64,000 bases of DNA from Glycine soja (GCF_004193775.1 NC_041004.1:5541309-5605308), one strand, 5' to 3'. Positions 33,574-45,753 are shown, numbered from the stretch's first letter. Notes: generated from the letters alone by a model not told the origin. A program made the numbers and translations.

Positions 33574-35449
33574 ATGCTAATGCCACAAAATGGTGGCAGT
33601 CGTGGTGATGTCCATGTTGAGGATAACCAAAACATGTCCTTTCCGTGGTGGGAGGGAACCTTTATGAGGTGCTTCACTGCAATAGATGAAAAGCTTGCTA
33701 AGAACATTGACACTGATGGATTTCATGGCGGTAGCACTTCTGTATCTGTACTCAAACAGGTATAACTAGACCTTCACAATTACATTACCTTCTTGCCAAT
33801 GTTGCTTTTGCAATTATGTTTTTTCTTTTTTTGTGAATACTTTTGCAACAATGTTATAACCACATCTTTTTCCCCCTTTAAATTTCAGGGTGACCAAGTA
33901 ATAATTGGCAATGTGAGGGATTCTCGTGCAGTTCTTTGCAGAAGAGCACCTGACAATCGCCTTATTCCTGTTCAACTTACTGTTGACTTGACTCCAGATA
34001 TTCCAAGTATGTTTTGGTATTACCTATTCTTAGTTTCCAAATCTTACAACCCTTTTGAGTTTATTTGGTTAAATTGTCTAATTAAGCCATATTCATTAAG
34101 AACTTATTAGATGAGAGCTTCTTTCAGGACTTGTTTGGGTAAGTTTTTCCAAAACCACTTATGCACATACTAGTTTGTAAAAGCTCTCTCATCTTTTAGA
34201 GAAACTATACAAGAGAGTTTCTACAATTTAGCTTATGGAGAAACTCATTTCATTTCTTTTTCTTATTTTTTTTCTCCTAAAAGTGCTTCCAGATAAGTTT
34301 ATCCAAACAGACCCTAAAAGCTTGATTGTATAACTTAGTAAATAAGCTAACCAAACTTATTTTGATAACCTTCTTTTTGAAACTTAATTGAAATAAGCTA
34401 AAAATATTCTACTGAATGGCCAAAAGCTACTTCTACAAGTCCAAATAAGTTTTATGAAATTCTTCCTAATGTCCCTTGGTCTGTGTCTAACTAGCTTTTC
34501 TTCCTCAATGTCACTCAGGAGAAGCTATGAGAATTTTTGCTGTAGAAGAAGATCCTACTGTAAACAGAGTATGGATGCCTAAAAGGGACTGCCCTGGACT
34601 GGCTATGGCAAGAGCCTTTAGAAATTTTTGCCTAAAAGACTATGGTGTCGCCTCAGTCCCTGATGTGTCTTAAAGAAAACTTACCAAGGAGGATAAGTGT
34701 GTGGTTTTGGCTTCTGATGGGGTAAGCATTTTCATATCAGGATGTCAACTTCGAATTTTGGATTTTGATTCTTGAGTAATCAGTTACAGGAACAGAACAA
34801 TCATTTTTAGTGTTTAAGTTATGCTCAATTCTCGTATTCCTCTCAATCCAAATATGTTTGCAAATATTTGATCAAATAGTGTAAGAAAAGAAATAACCAA
34901 GAAGGTTAAATGAATTAACAGCATGTAGTTTCCACACATACGTGTTTAGTTCATATTGGACAAAAATTAGATGCAGTTAGTTCTATAAGTGCTTTCGTTG
35001 TTGTCTTTCAATTAGAATTGGAGTTTCACCTAGTAAATTCGTGTAATAAAGGTTTCAATTAAAAGTCAACATAGACTACTAAGGTGGAAATCCAATTTTG
35101 ATTGAAGAACAATGTTAAAAGCACCTGTAAAACTGTATCTAAGTTTTGTCCCAGCATATTTGGCACAAATAATAGCTTATTTTTATCAATTTCCTAAGAG
35201 AGCTTTTAATCAATAAACAACAACCAATTAACTTCTCAAAATTTATCCCAACCAATAAGGTCTAAATTTTATTTCTTGCAGATTATGGATTTGCTAACAA
35301 ACAGTGAAGTAATAAACATAGTTGCTTCAGCACCAAAAAGGTCCGTGGCAGCCAAATTGTTAGTAAACCATGCTGCTCGGGCTTGGAAATATAAGTATGG
35401 TTTCAAGGTTGATTATTGTTCATCCATATGCTTATTCTTGAAGGATTAG
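33574..35449 (+). pseudogene. Protein phosphatase 2C (PP2C) pseudogene, copy A
   Basis: Four exon-like blocks with GT/AG borders. (a) 33574-33759 includes MSFPWWEGTFMRCFTAIDEK and GGSTSVSVLKQ. (b) 33889 to about 34007 includes VIIGNVRDSRAVLCRRAPDN and VQLTVDLTPDIP. (c) 34519-34721 includes CPGLAMARAFRNFCLKDYG and ends CVVLASDG. (d) 35282-35449 includes SEVINIVASAPKRS, RAWKYKYGF and ICLFLKD before TAG. These match successive PP2C motifs. Lesions: the N-terminal exon with the metal-binding GxFDGHG motif is missing, block c is short, TAA at 34671-34673 interrupts PDVS-RKLTK, NVGDSRA has become NVRDSRA, and the usual WDVLTN reads MDLLTN. A Ser/Thr phosphatase is therefore not expected. Confidence 0.82.
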
Positions 35450-36460
35450 CCTCCTTTAACCCAATCCTGATCCAAAGTGAGTGGGAACAATAGACATCCC
35501 TTGAAGCACCTGCATTTCTCATAATCTAGACTTGTAAATACTGAAATTGTAGATATGGCAAGAGTATGGTAGAATCAAAAGGAAGAATGGGATGCTCTTG
35601 GAGGGTTCTCCAGAGCCAACTTTGAATCATAGATTGCAATCACCTCAGTACCTCAAGGAGGGTTGAAGCTGATCACTAACTCAGCCAGAAACTCCCCGAA
35701 TCCAAGGGCTAGTGCTACTAAAAGTTAACATTTTTACGGCCAGAAGATTTTGCTTTTGACACAATCCCAGAAGATGGCAATTATTTTAGCCTTCTAATTC
35801 TGGTGTAATTACGTGCAAGACTTCTTTTCTATCTGCCTAAGACCAACATTGATCAATTTTAGCAGTCTATATTATGGTACCATAAAAGTTTTCTTTTTTC
35901 TGGCTTGGGTTCTAAAGAGTTCAATGAAGAACTAAGCAGCACCTACTTTTCTATTTATCTTCAATTATTTCCTAGTGTTCTGTGTTGACACTAACATTCA
36001 GCATAAAACATTACTAGACACTAGAACCAGAGGATTTTGGAATTTTACATACCAAGAATATAGTATTAATAGATTGCCGATAATTCAGAGGGGTTATACT
36101 ATTGCTGAGCATTTTGAAGTTTAAGAATGAATCTACAAAAGTAAAAAGTGATCCAATAACAACCCAGAGTAAGGTTTATTTTTTTAAAGCCGAAGGAAAT
36201 GAAATTTTATCAATAACTTCCAGAACTTCTGGAAAAAGATTACAACACCAAAAAGATACTATTTGGCCGAAAAGCATGCCTTAGAATTATAAACAACAAC
36301 ACCAAAAAAAAGTCAAAATATATTTTCTATTTTTAATAAATATCTAAATTTTATATTTCTTTCCTGATAAAAAAATTACATTAAATCCCTAATATAATAA
36401 AAATTATTTGTGATTAAACTTTTCAAATAGACTAATAACAAATGAAAAATAATTATCATG
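35450..36460. other. Downstream flank of unit A, no gene
   Basis: Similar to 50527-51400 in unit B. A 35-50 bp piece around 36040-36085 is missing in B. No supported coding frame. Confidence 0.5.
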
Positions 36461-39287
36461 AAAAAAACATATAATTTATCATGAACTAAAGCATAATATC
36501 AAGAAAAAGAATAAAATATTTTGTATTTTTATCAGAGAAAAAAAAAGTATTAATACTTAAACATAAAATTAGAATATTTATTAAAAATCATACAATAATA
36601 TTAGCCTAGAAAAAAAATAAAGGCAGGCCTCCTACACAAATTAACACATGATGAAAAGATACATCTTTGAGGGACCACCATATGTATTTTGCCTCACCAC
36701 GTGGAGCTTCTACAGTTCACCAGCTGATTGTCTTCATATAAGCAGCGCCATGATACATCAGTAACAAGCATGAGAAAAGATAAAAAAACCCAAACCCATC
36801 TTCATTGCTCCCAGCAGCTTTAATTGAGTAGCTTAATAATAAAGATAAATTTCAATTAAAGGAATACATGTAGTCAAGAAAGGGGCGTGGCTATTTTGCA
36901 GCCTTTTTTTAGTTTGGCTCGATTCCATTGGAACATTGGAGGGTGAAGTTAAAAAAATATAGTTTTAATAAAATATCGGTGTACGAATGAGAATTCATAT
37001 ACTACTTTTGAGCTGACAATTTTGACTTTTGAGCTGATAATTTTGGCTGCGAACAAATGCAATTGTTATTATTTGCATAGAGATATTTTTTTCATGTATT
37101 TTTGTGTGTGTTTGTCTCAACTACTTCTACATTTCAAAAAATAGTTTTCTACTTATTTTAAGAAATAAATCATATCTACTTCTTAAAAAATACTTATATA
37201 AAAAGTATTTATTTTAAAATTTAAACAAACTCATCCTAAATTACACCCATTAAAAATGCTTTTAAAGAATTTGATTGGTGTGATCTACTTTTCCTTCCCA
37301 ATTAATCAAATTTTTTTCATCAAATACAAAATCTTATTTTTAGGATTTGAACTTAGTTTCATATAGATTATAGACAAACATGTTAATAATATACCAATAA
37401 ATATACATTAAAAATTTTAGTGTTATGTATAATAACATTATTTATTTTATAATGTAATTGGCTTATTATCTTAGTTGGTTAAAGTCTTGTGCTAGAAACC
37501 TAAAAGTCATATGTTCAAATTCTTAATTTTAGTGTTATGTATAATAACATTATTTTTATCACACTCATCCAAACATGTACAGATGTACTTAATTTGTCAA
37601 GGATTCATATCCATTTACAACAGTACAAAACAGTACATGATCCATTGTAAAGGCCCAGGAGCTAGAAAATTTAAATTATCAGTGGTAGGCAAAAAATTCA
37701 ACCAAAAATCGTTCAGAACAATGCGTTGCCATTAAGTCTTCTATTATGGCGAAAATATGCGATACCTTTCATTGCTACTGAAGAATTCTGCTGTACTTGT
37801 TAGCAGATACAATGAATGGCAATTTTTCATATAACGAGTTCCTTTAACCATGTCAATGCTTCCAATAGTGGTTTGAATTAAAGGTGTGGTGTACAATTGT
37901 CATTTGTCACAGCAAACTACTACAATCAATATTCCACACCCTATGATGAGAGGACATTGTGTACTACAATTGCAAAACAACAAATAGTCCATTCCAATGT
38001 ATATGGTACACAATTTGGAGACATTATTATCTTGATATTTACTCTCTTCTCTTTAAGCATGTCCCTTCAGTACTGAAATATATTATTGAAAAGAAAAAGG
38101 AAGGTAAGAAAATTAAATTAGAGTTTCATTAGGAGGTAGTGATGTGAAAAAGAACCTTCCAACATGCTTAACACAATAATTGGTTCACCACATGCTTACT
38201 AATAAGTATAGGTCTTATTAACCAGCTCTTTAGAGAACTTGGTTAATTTTTTTAAAAAAAATCATATAAAAGTGCATATAAAGAATATAAAATAAAGAAG
38301 AGCATTTTAACACATCTAAAAAAAAATCTTTTCATTCCAAAATTTGGCTTAATTTAAGTTTAAGAAAATCAGCTTGACGCACCTAAATTAGTGAGTTGGC
38401 GGATAAACATACGTACTCACCTTATTTTCATAAAAAAATACACAAAAGAAAAATAAAAATAAAAAAATAAGATAAGTTTAATGTTTCAAGTTAAACTACA
38501 AAATGCATATTACTAAATTTAAAATAAGTCAAATTAAATATAAGTGCAAGTCCAATGTTTATTAATTAAATGAAAAATATTAAAATAAGGAACATGTTAA
38601 CCCAATTTTAACCCATCTGAAAATTGCAAGTTAAATAAATTGAGTTCAAATAGCCCCCAAAAAAAGTAAATTGATTTTTAGCCAACCAAGCACCCAAAAT
38701 CAATGTGTATGCATAAAAGGTAAAATGGAGAGGGTTGAAAGGGGATCCAATTAAAATACCAAAGTTAAAGTGTTGTTATTGCTGGTGCACCCAACATTTT
38801 TTAAAAATGTCAAAACTGCTCCTATGTTTTTTTTGTATTTATGCTAGGTGTGCATGAGAGTGATATGTAAATCGTATGGATCAAGTTGATCCGTAAGGTT
38901 GATACGGATTAAGTTGATCCATAAGCTTTTTACGAATCAAATTGATTTGTAGAAAGCTTATAAATTTTTCACGGATCAACTTATAAGACTTAGGGATAAA
39001 GAGTATTTTAGTCTTTTTTCTTAATTGCTGAACCTAGCAACACCCAACCTGGATTGGCACCACTCTTGGAAAATATATAAAGCAAGGAAAGAGGCTCCGC
39101 TACCCAATCTTAACCCTCTGAACACACGTTGTCAGTCACTGCCCGTGACCTATTCCTGCTTCTTTCTTTGGAACTCTCGTCACCCTCTAGTTCCATACAT
39201 TGATTATACTAAAATCTATTATTTCTATACAAAGTAACCAAACCAAAACCCCTCTCTTACAATGCACAGTCCTGTCAATAACCAAAC
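36461..39287. other. Unique spacer between units A and B
   Basis: Not seen elsewhere in the window. It contains a 29-bp direct repeat, TTTTAGTGTTATGTATAATAAC.., at about 37417 and 37530. The short frames at 37511-37735 and 39025-39237 have no recognisable product. AT-rich with no gene. Confidence 0.45.
38780..39050. repeat. Repeat with nested GGATCAAGTTGATCC palindromes
   Basis: GGATCAAGTTGATCCGTAAG at 38878 is followed by several altered and inverted copies (ACGGATTAAGTTGATCC, ACGAATCAAATTGATTTGT, ACGGATCAAC) up to about 38985. Flanks GCTGGTGCACCCAACA and CTAGCAACACCCAACC may be ends of a MITE. Class not assigned. Confidence 0.4.
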
Positions 39288-40020
39288 CAAATCCAAAGGG
39301 GCAATAATAAAGCTGGTCGGGTGTGGATTTCAAATAATCAAATCAAATCAAATTCCTCCATTCCTCCAATGAGTTGGCCTCCCGCAAATTATGCTCCAAT
39401 TACTAGAAATAAGGTTTAAATAACCAAGGATTAAGTAAGATTAATTGTTGAAGGACAAGTTCAAGTGTTCAACACCATGTACTACACAGAACAAAACATC
39501 TGAATGAGTAATTAATGATATATGAATTATCATTTATTTTAAATATTTTATTTTTTTATCTTTCTGTCACATCATAAGTTATATTATATCTATATTTTTC
39601 CTTTTTTTTCCTTCCTAAATGTTGAATAAATTTTTGGATGTTGATCAAACATTTTTTCATCTGAATTGAGCTAGATCTGAAACAGGATCCAAGTACTTAT
39701 AAGGTGATTTTTAAAGAGAGAAAAGGAGGAAATATCATTATTTGAATCCGTTTTATTAACAAAATCTAACAACTAATGTATAAAAAAATTCAGCAAATAA
39801 TTACTCTATTTTTTTAAGTATTCATATCATTCTTATCTCTTCCCAACAAATATTATCATGCAAAAAATGTTTTTTGGATCTGCATCAATACCCAAAGATG
39901 TGGATAAAAGATGTTAATACAATCATTCAGTAAAAATTTCTTTATTATCTTAAAAATATTTTTCTTTTGAATAATAAATATAATTTTCACAATTAGTTGA
40001 GCGTACTTTGTTTTTCAGAG

Positions 40021-40134
40021 ATGGTAGAGTGGCCCAGAGAAACTGCACCTCTCAATGGATATGAATTCAACTTTGAACAAGATCTAAACAGAACTTCTGA
40101 TTTAATTGACGTGAAAGTGATGCTTTCTCAATAG
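40021..40134 (+). other. Exon-like short ORF, copy in unit B (37 residues, intact)
   Basis: It follows TTTGTTTTTCAG|AG directly. It reads MVEWPRETAPLNGYEFNFEQ, then a tail rich in Asp and Leu, ending ATG CTT TCT CAA TAG. There is no obvious coding gene upstream that it could be spliced to in this window. Not recognised as a known peptide; see findings. Confidence 0.45.
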
Positions 40135-40589
40135 CTGAATTTTTAATTGGAAACCTTTTCATTGGGCACCAAACTATAAGAGGCCAACAACATAGGATAA
40201 TCTCAGATCTCAGTAAGGCATGCTTCCCATGTATATATTGGCAGATAACTGAAAATGTTGCATATCCTTTAATTTCTAGCCATTTCAAATTCTTTGGCAA
40301 AACATATCTGAGGTTTTGTTTTTTCCATTGTTATTGTGTTGTAGGAAATTGTAGTATACTTCTCTCTACAAAGGTTATCCATTGATGCAGGGAATATTGA
40401 GCTGCAGCAAACTATACACTTCAAATAATTTGATGTTTTACTTTTTTGCCAAATATTGTGCTGCAGCAAACTACACACTTACCGTAATGCATTAAGGTTT
40501 TTTACTTTTTATAAATTAAAGCCAACTTGCACACCTAAGAAAAGTAAGAAGTATTACAAAACAGATATAATACAGCTTTCATTTAACAT

Positions 40590-40851
40590 GACTTCAATCT
40601 AAACCATTGAATTTTTAATCAATATATCTACGGTGAATTTTGATGGTAGGTACTTCCCCCAGATTCCACGATCAAAAAGCATCCAACCAAGAACATTGTC
40701 ATCCAAAGAGGACAAGACACCTACTACCACTACACTTTTTAAAGTAGCCAGACTTCAATCTAAACCATTGAATTTTTAATTAATATATTTAACGGTTAAT
40801 TTTGATGGTAGGTACTAGAGCAGAGCGAGTTAAAAGTGAAGAGACTTGACT
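40590..40851 (+). promoter_or_regulatory. NLR2 upstream region with the duplicated 65-bp element and W-box
   Basis: Counterpart of 27181-27441. Copies lie at 40590-40653 and 40751-40816, and TTGACT at 40846-40851. The sequence from about 40488 to the ATG at 40938 is almost the same as before NLR1, so both genes probably share promoter properties. Confidence 0.45.
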
Positions 40852-40937
40852 AGAATCAAATCTCATCACACCAGTTAACCTTATCCAAAACCAACCCAGT
40901 TTATTGCAACCAATTCCTTTCCTTTGTTCTTGACATC

Positions 40938-43634
40938 ATGGCTGAGGCAGTTGGTGGTGCATTCCTCTCTGCTTTCCTTGATGTTGTGTTCGACAAGCTG
41001 TCTACAGATGAGGTTGTTGACTTCATCCGTGGAAAGAAGCTTGACCTCAATTTGCTTGAGAACTTGAAGACCACTCTGAGAGTGGTTGGAGCTGTGCTTG
41101 ATGATGCTGAGAAGAAACAAATCCAACTCTCCAGTGTCAACCAGTGGCTCATCGAACTCAAAGATGCTCTCTATGATGCCGATGACTTGCTGGATGAAAT
41201 TTCTACCAAATCTGCAACTCAAAAGAAGGTATGTAAAGTGCTTTCTCGCTTTACTGATAGGAAAATGGCCAGTAAGTTGGAAAAAATAGTTGACAAATTA
41301 GATAAAGTTTTAGGAGGCATGAAGGGTCTTCCTTTGCAAGTGATGGCAGGGGAGATGAACGAGTCATGGAATACTCAGCCAACGACATCACTGGAAGATG
41401 GATATGGTATGTATGGTAGGGATACAGACAAGGAGGCCATAATGAAGTTGTTGTTGTCAGATGATAGCAGTGATGGTGTACTAGTGTCTGTGATCGCTAT
41501 TGTAGGCATGGGTGGGGTTGGAAAAACCACTTTAGCCCGATCTGTGTTCAACAATGACAATTTGAAGCAGATGTTTGATTTAAATGCATGGGTTTGTGTT
41601 TCTGATCAATTTGATATTGTTAAGGTCACAAAAACTATGATAGAGCAAATCACGCAAGAGTCATGTAAATTGAATGATCTAAACTTGCTTCAACTTGAAT
41701 TGATGGACAAACTGAAAGTTAAAAAATTCTTAATTGTCTTGGATGATGTATGGATCGAGGATTATGAGAATTGGAGTAATCTTACAAAACCATTTCTACA
41801 TGGAAAAAGGGGAAGTAAAATTCTCTTGACGACCCGCAATGCAAATGTAGTGAATGTAGTCCCTTACCATATTGTTCAAGTTTATCCTCTAAGTAAATTG
41901 TCAAATGAAGATTGTTGGCTAGTGTTTGCAAACCATGCATTTCCCCCCTCAGAATCAAGTGGGGAGGATAGAAGAGCTTTAGAAGAAATTGGAAGGGAGA
42001 TTGTTAAAAAGTGTAATGGATTGCCTTTAGCAGCACGGTCACTTGGAGGTATGTTGAGAAGAAAGCATGCTATTAGGGATTGGAATAATATACTTGAAAG
42101 TGACATTTGGGAACTTCCTGAAAGTCAGTGTAAAATTATTCCAGCCCTGAGAATTAGTTATCAATATCTCCCTCCACATTTAAAACGGTGCTTTGTTTAT
42201 TGTTCATTATACCCTAAAGATTATGAATTTCAAAAGAAGGACTTGATCTTGTTGTGGATGGCTGAAGATCTTTTGAAGCTTCCAAACAGAGGAAAGGCGT
42301 TAGAAGTTGGTTATGAGTATTTTGATGATTTAGTTTCGAGATCATTTTTTCAACGTTCTAGTAATCTAACTTGGGGCAATTATTTTGTAATGCATGACCT
42401 CGTGCATGATCTAGCATTATACCTTGGTGGAGAATTCTATTTCAGATCAGAAGAACTTGGAAAAGAAACCAAGATTGGTATAAAGACTCGTCATTTGTCA
42501 GTTACAGAGTTCAGTGATCCAATCTCAGATATTGAAGTTTTTGACAAACTACAATATTTGAGAACTTTATTGGCAATTGATTTTAAAGATTCTTCATTCA
42601 ACAAGGAAAAGGCACCAGGTATTGTAGCGTCGAAGCTTAAGTGCTTGAGAGTTTTATCATTTTGTGACTTTGCAAGTCTAGATGTTTTGCCTGATTCAAT
42701 AGGTAAATTGATCCATTTGCGTTATTTAAATCTCTCTCATACACGAATAAGAACACTGCCGGAGTCATTGTGTAATTTGTACAATCTACAAACTCTGGTG
42801 TTGTCTAATTGCCAAATGTTGACCAGGTTGCCTACTGACATGCAAAATCTTGTAAACTTGTGTCATCTTCATATTAATGGTACTCATATAGAAGAGATGC
42901 CTAGAGGAATGGGAATGTTAAGTCATTTGCAGCATTTGGATTTCTTTATTGTGGGCAAGCACAAAGAAAACGGAATCAAAGAACTGGGGACACTTTCAAA
43001 TCTTCATGGTTCGCTTTCCATTAGGAATTTGGAGAATGTAACCAGAAGCAATGAAGCATTGGAGGCTAGGATGCTGGATAAGAAGCGCATTAATCATTTA
43101 TCCTTGCGATGGTCTAATGGCACCGACTTCCAATCTGAATTAGATGTACTGTGCAAATTAAAACCTCACCCAGGCCTGGAATCTGTAACAATATGGGGTT
43201 ATAATGGAACCATATTTCCAGATTGGGTGGGAAATTTTTCCTACCACAACATGACATATCTAAGATTACGTGATTGTAATAACTGTTGTGTGCTTCCTTC
43301 GCTTGGGCAACTACCGTCTCTTAAGAAGCTCTATATTTCAAGATTGAAGTCAGTGAAGACTGTTGATGCAGGGTTTTACAAAAATGAAGATTGTCCTTCT
43401 TCTGTGACACCCTTTTCTTCCCTTGAAACTCTATCCATTGCTGACATGTGTTGCTGGGAGTTGTGGAGTATCCCTGAGTCAGACGCCTTTCCTCTACTCA
43501 AGTCTCTTACAATATGGAATTGCCCCAAACTAAGGGGAGATTTGCCAAATCACCTTCCTGCTCTGGAAACACTTACAATTACAAATTGCGAGCTTCTTGT
43601 CTCTTCCCAAGGGCTCCCACCCGTAACAGATTAG
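40938..43634 (+). CDS. NLR2: CC-NB-ARC-LRR protein truncated in the LRR by a frameshift
   Basis: The frame from the ATG at 40938 gives 898 residues. The coiled coil, P-loop (GMGGVGKTT), LIVLDDVW, GLPLA, CFVYCSLYPKDYEF and MHD motifs are all present and nearly identical to NLR1. Relative to NLR1, four bases are missing at about 43606-43609 (TCTTCCC|AAGGG against TCTTCCCTGCCAAGGG). The frame then reads QGLPPVTD and ends at TAG 43632-43634. About 340 C-terminal LRR residues are lost from this frame; they remain readable in another frame (43635-44623). It could be a recent pseudogene or a shortened receptor or decoy. A candidate miR482/2118 site lies at 41503-41524. Differences from NLR1 concentrate in the LRR. 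Confidence 0.9.
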   Translation: MAEAVGGAFLSAFLDVVFDKLSTDEVVDFIRGKKLDLNLLENLKTTLRVVGAVLDDAEKKQIQLSSVNQWLIELKDALYDADDLLDEISTKSATQKKVCKVLSRFTDRKMASKLEKIVDKLDKVLGGMKGLPLQVMAGEMNESWNTQPTTSLEDGYGMYGRDTDKEAIMKLLLSDDSSDGVLVSVIAIVGMGGVGKTTLARSVFNNDNLKQMFDLNAWVCVSDQFDIVKVTKTMIEQITQESCKLNDLNLLQLELMDKLKVKKFLIVLDDVWIEDYENWSNLTKPFLHGKRGSKILLTTRNANVVNVVPYHIVQVYPLSKLSNEDCWLVFANHAFPPSESSGEDRRALEEIGREIVKKCNGLPLAARSLGGMLRRKHAIRDWNNILESDIWELPESQCKIIPALRISYQYLPPHLKRCFVYCSLYPKDYEFQKKDLILLWMAEDLLKLPNRGKALEVGYEYFDDLVSRSFFQRSSNLTWGNYFVMHDLVHDLALYLGGEFYFRSEELGKETKIGIKTRHLSVTEFSDPISDIEVFDKLQYLRTLLAIDFKDSSFNKEKAPGIVASKLKCLRVLSFCDFASLDVLPDSIGKLIHLRYLNLSHTRIRTLPESLCNLYNLQTLVLSNCQMLTRLPTDMQNLVNLCHLHINGTHIEEMPRGMGMLSHLQHLDFFIVGKHKENGIKELGTLSNLHGSLSIRNLENVTRSNEALEARMLDKKRINHLSLRWSNGTDFQSELDVLCKLKPHPGLESVTIWGYNGTIFPDWVGNFSYHNMTYLRLRDCNNCCVLPSLGQLPSLKKLYISRLKSVKTVDAGFYKNEDCPSSVTPFSSLETLSIADMCCWELWSIPESDAFPLLKSLTIWNCPKLRGDLPNHLPALETLTITNCELLVSSQGLPPVTD

Positions 43635-44623
43635 AAATACATAAAAGTAATAATGTATCGTTGAGTCCAATGGTGGAGTCCATGATCGAGGCCATCACCA
43701 GCATCGAGCCAACTTGCCTCCAACATTTAACATTGAGGGATTGTTCGTCAGCCATATCTTTTCCGGGTGGTCGTCTACCTGCATCTCTGAAGGATCTGCA
43801 TATCAGCAATCTTAAAAATCTGGAATTCCCGACCCAACACAAACACGATTTACTGGAATCACTGTCACTACACAATAGTTGTGATTCTCTCACGTCTCTT
43901 CCATTGGCTACCTTTCCAAATCTCAAAAGTCTCAAAATTGGAAACTGTGAACATATGGAATCTCTTTTGGTTTCAGGGGCAGAGTCATTTAAGAGTCTGT
44001 GTTCTTTGACAATTTTCCGATGCCCCAACTTTGTATCATTCTGGAGAGAAGGATTGCCTGCGCCTAATTTGACTCAAATTGAAGTTTTAAATTGCGACAA
44101 GTTGAAGTCCTTACCTGACAAAATGAGTAGTCTTTTCCCAAAGTTAGAAGTTCTCCAAATATCCAACTGCCCAGAAATTGAGTCGTTTCCAGAAGGGGGT
44201 ATGCCACCTAACCTGAGAACAGTTTCGATTGAGAATTGTGAGAAACTAATGAGCGGCCTAGCATGGCCATCCATGGGCATGCTTACTGATCTCACTGTTT
44301 GGGGTCGATGTGATGGCATCAAGTCATTCCCTAAGGAGGGTTTGCTGCCTCCCTCCCTTACGTCTTTGAAGCTATATGAGTTTTCAAATCAGGAGATGTT
44401 GGACTGCACGGGGCTTCTCCATCTCACATCCCTGCAAGAATTAACCATAAGGGAATGTCCTTTGCTGGAGAATATGGTGGGAGAAAGGCTTCCTGTCTCT
44501 CTAATAAAATTAACCATAAGCGGATGTCCTTTGCTGGAAAAACAATGCCGCAGGAAGCACCCTCAAATTTGGCCTAAAATATCCCACATCCGTGACATTA
44601 AAGTTGACAATAGATTGATTTAG
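43635..44623 (+). pseudogene. Out-of-frame C-terminal LRR remainder of NLR2
   Basis: After the frameshift the LRR continues in the +2-shifted frame. It runs to a stop at 44621-44623, equivalent to the NLR1 C-terminus except Ile for Ser at the last residue. It contains repeats such as LKSLPDKMSSL and LTSLQELTI. A further 42-nt (14-codon) in-frame deletion relative to NLR1 sits at about 43663. No start codon of its own is expected to be used. Confidence 0.85.
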
Positions 44624-45160
44624 TGACCAAGGATGGGCACCGGGTAATTCTCCTTCTTTGACCTACTTCATCGTCTTCTAAGTCTAACCAAACAAAACTA
44701 TTTCAGTCAAGGATATCTTTCTTTTCATGTCTTTTTATTCTCACAGTTAATTTATTCATTTCATTCAACAAGTGTTATTACCCTGAAGAAATGTTATTAA
44801 TCAATGCCATTGTATTTGAACTTTCTCAATATATCGGCAATCATGGTGGTTGTTTCATCTTGTTACATTCTCTGTCAGTGTTCAAAGTGTAATTGGGTGT
44901 ACTTTGTTTTTCAGAGATGATAGATTGTCCTGTAGAAACTGCACCTGTCAATGGATATGAATTCAACTTTGACGTGACACCAGAAAGCTCATATTTATGC
45001 GTGTAAAGCTGATCTTCCAGGGCAAAAGGAGGAGGAAGCGAGGGCGCAGTCAGCTGATGGCAAAGTGTTTAAGATTGTTCCATGGCTCCATCTGGAGCAT
45101 AGCACCAACAACTCCCTGAGCATACGGGCCTGAAGCCATGACTTGACTGGTTCAGATAGG
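44624..45160 (+). other. NLR2 3' UTR-like region with the same intron signals as NLR1
   Basis: ACCGG|GTAATT and TTTGTTTTTCAG|AG are conserved, and an ATG at 44917 starts the same short motif ORF as at 31553. Nearly identical to 31260-31800. Confidence 0.45.
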
Positions 45161-45753
45161 TAATAATTACTGAATTCAAGACACTAATGCTTCTTATTCT
45201 ATGAGGGTTCATATAAAATTGACAAGGGTTTAGATCTTACTAGTAATACCAAGGATTCGTGAACCAACTTAACAATCACACCATGGATGATTTGAAATAA
45301 CAAAATAAATTGCAGTTCCTGTCTAACATCTCTAGGAAATTTTCCAGAACATAAGTTCAACAAGGAAAACAAGGAAGATAGAAAAAATAAGACAATGTTG
45401 TTTTCTTCTTAATCTTATATTTTATTGTTCCTCCCATGCCTTGCATCAATTTTGTAACCTATGTGAAACTTGGATGATTTAAAACACAATAATTACAATG
45501 AACAAGGAATAGAAACTAGATCGTCTTGGGTAGGAGATTGTGGTCTATCTGAGAAGCAAAGTCCTGATTTCAGTCTTTAACTAGAATTCATCAAGCTTAT
45601 CATTCTCTAAGCTGATTTATTCGGCAATTGTCTTTGTTCTTTCTCATTCTTGTTTCTTATTTCCCTCTAAATTGGGCTCAGAGCTTTGTTCTTACTCATT
45701 GTTTCTTATTTTCCTTTAGATCATATTTTCAAAAGTTGTACATGTCATTGCAT

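Larger units (their letters stand above)
24362..36460 (+). repeat. Segmental duplication unit A (NLR1 + PP2C relic)
   Basis: Collinear with unit B (39288-51400). It starts at AATCCAAAGGGGCAATAA and fades out after ATATCTAAATTTTRTATTT near 36345-36460. Within A, the flank before NLR1 (25036-27010) also resembles the flank after NLR1 (31540-32230): both hold the TTTGTTTTTCAG exon-like motif, an AAAGCTGATCTTSCAGG block, GATAG|GTAAT, and a TTCTTCTTAATCTTA stretch. An older upstream NLR unit therefore seems to have lost its body. Confidence 0.88.

Noticed and set aside
37511..37735. 74-codon frame in the A-B spacer
   Set aside because: Begins inside a short direct repeat, has no domain and is not present in the other units.
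40269..40478. Minus-strand frames conserved in units A, B and C (25304-25525, 40269-40478, 55042-55284)
   Set aside because: Conserved only because the units are duplicated. The frame differs in unit C and no product is recognised.
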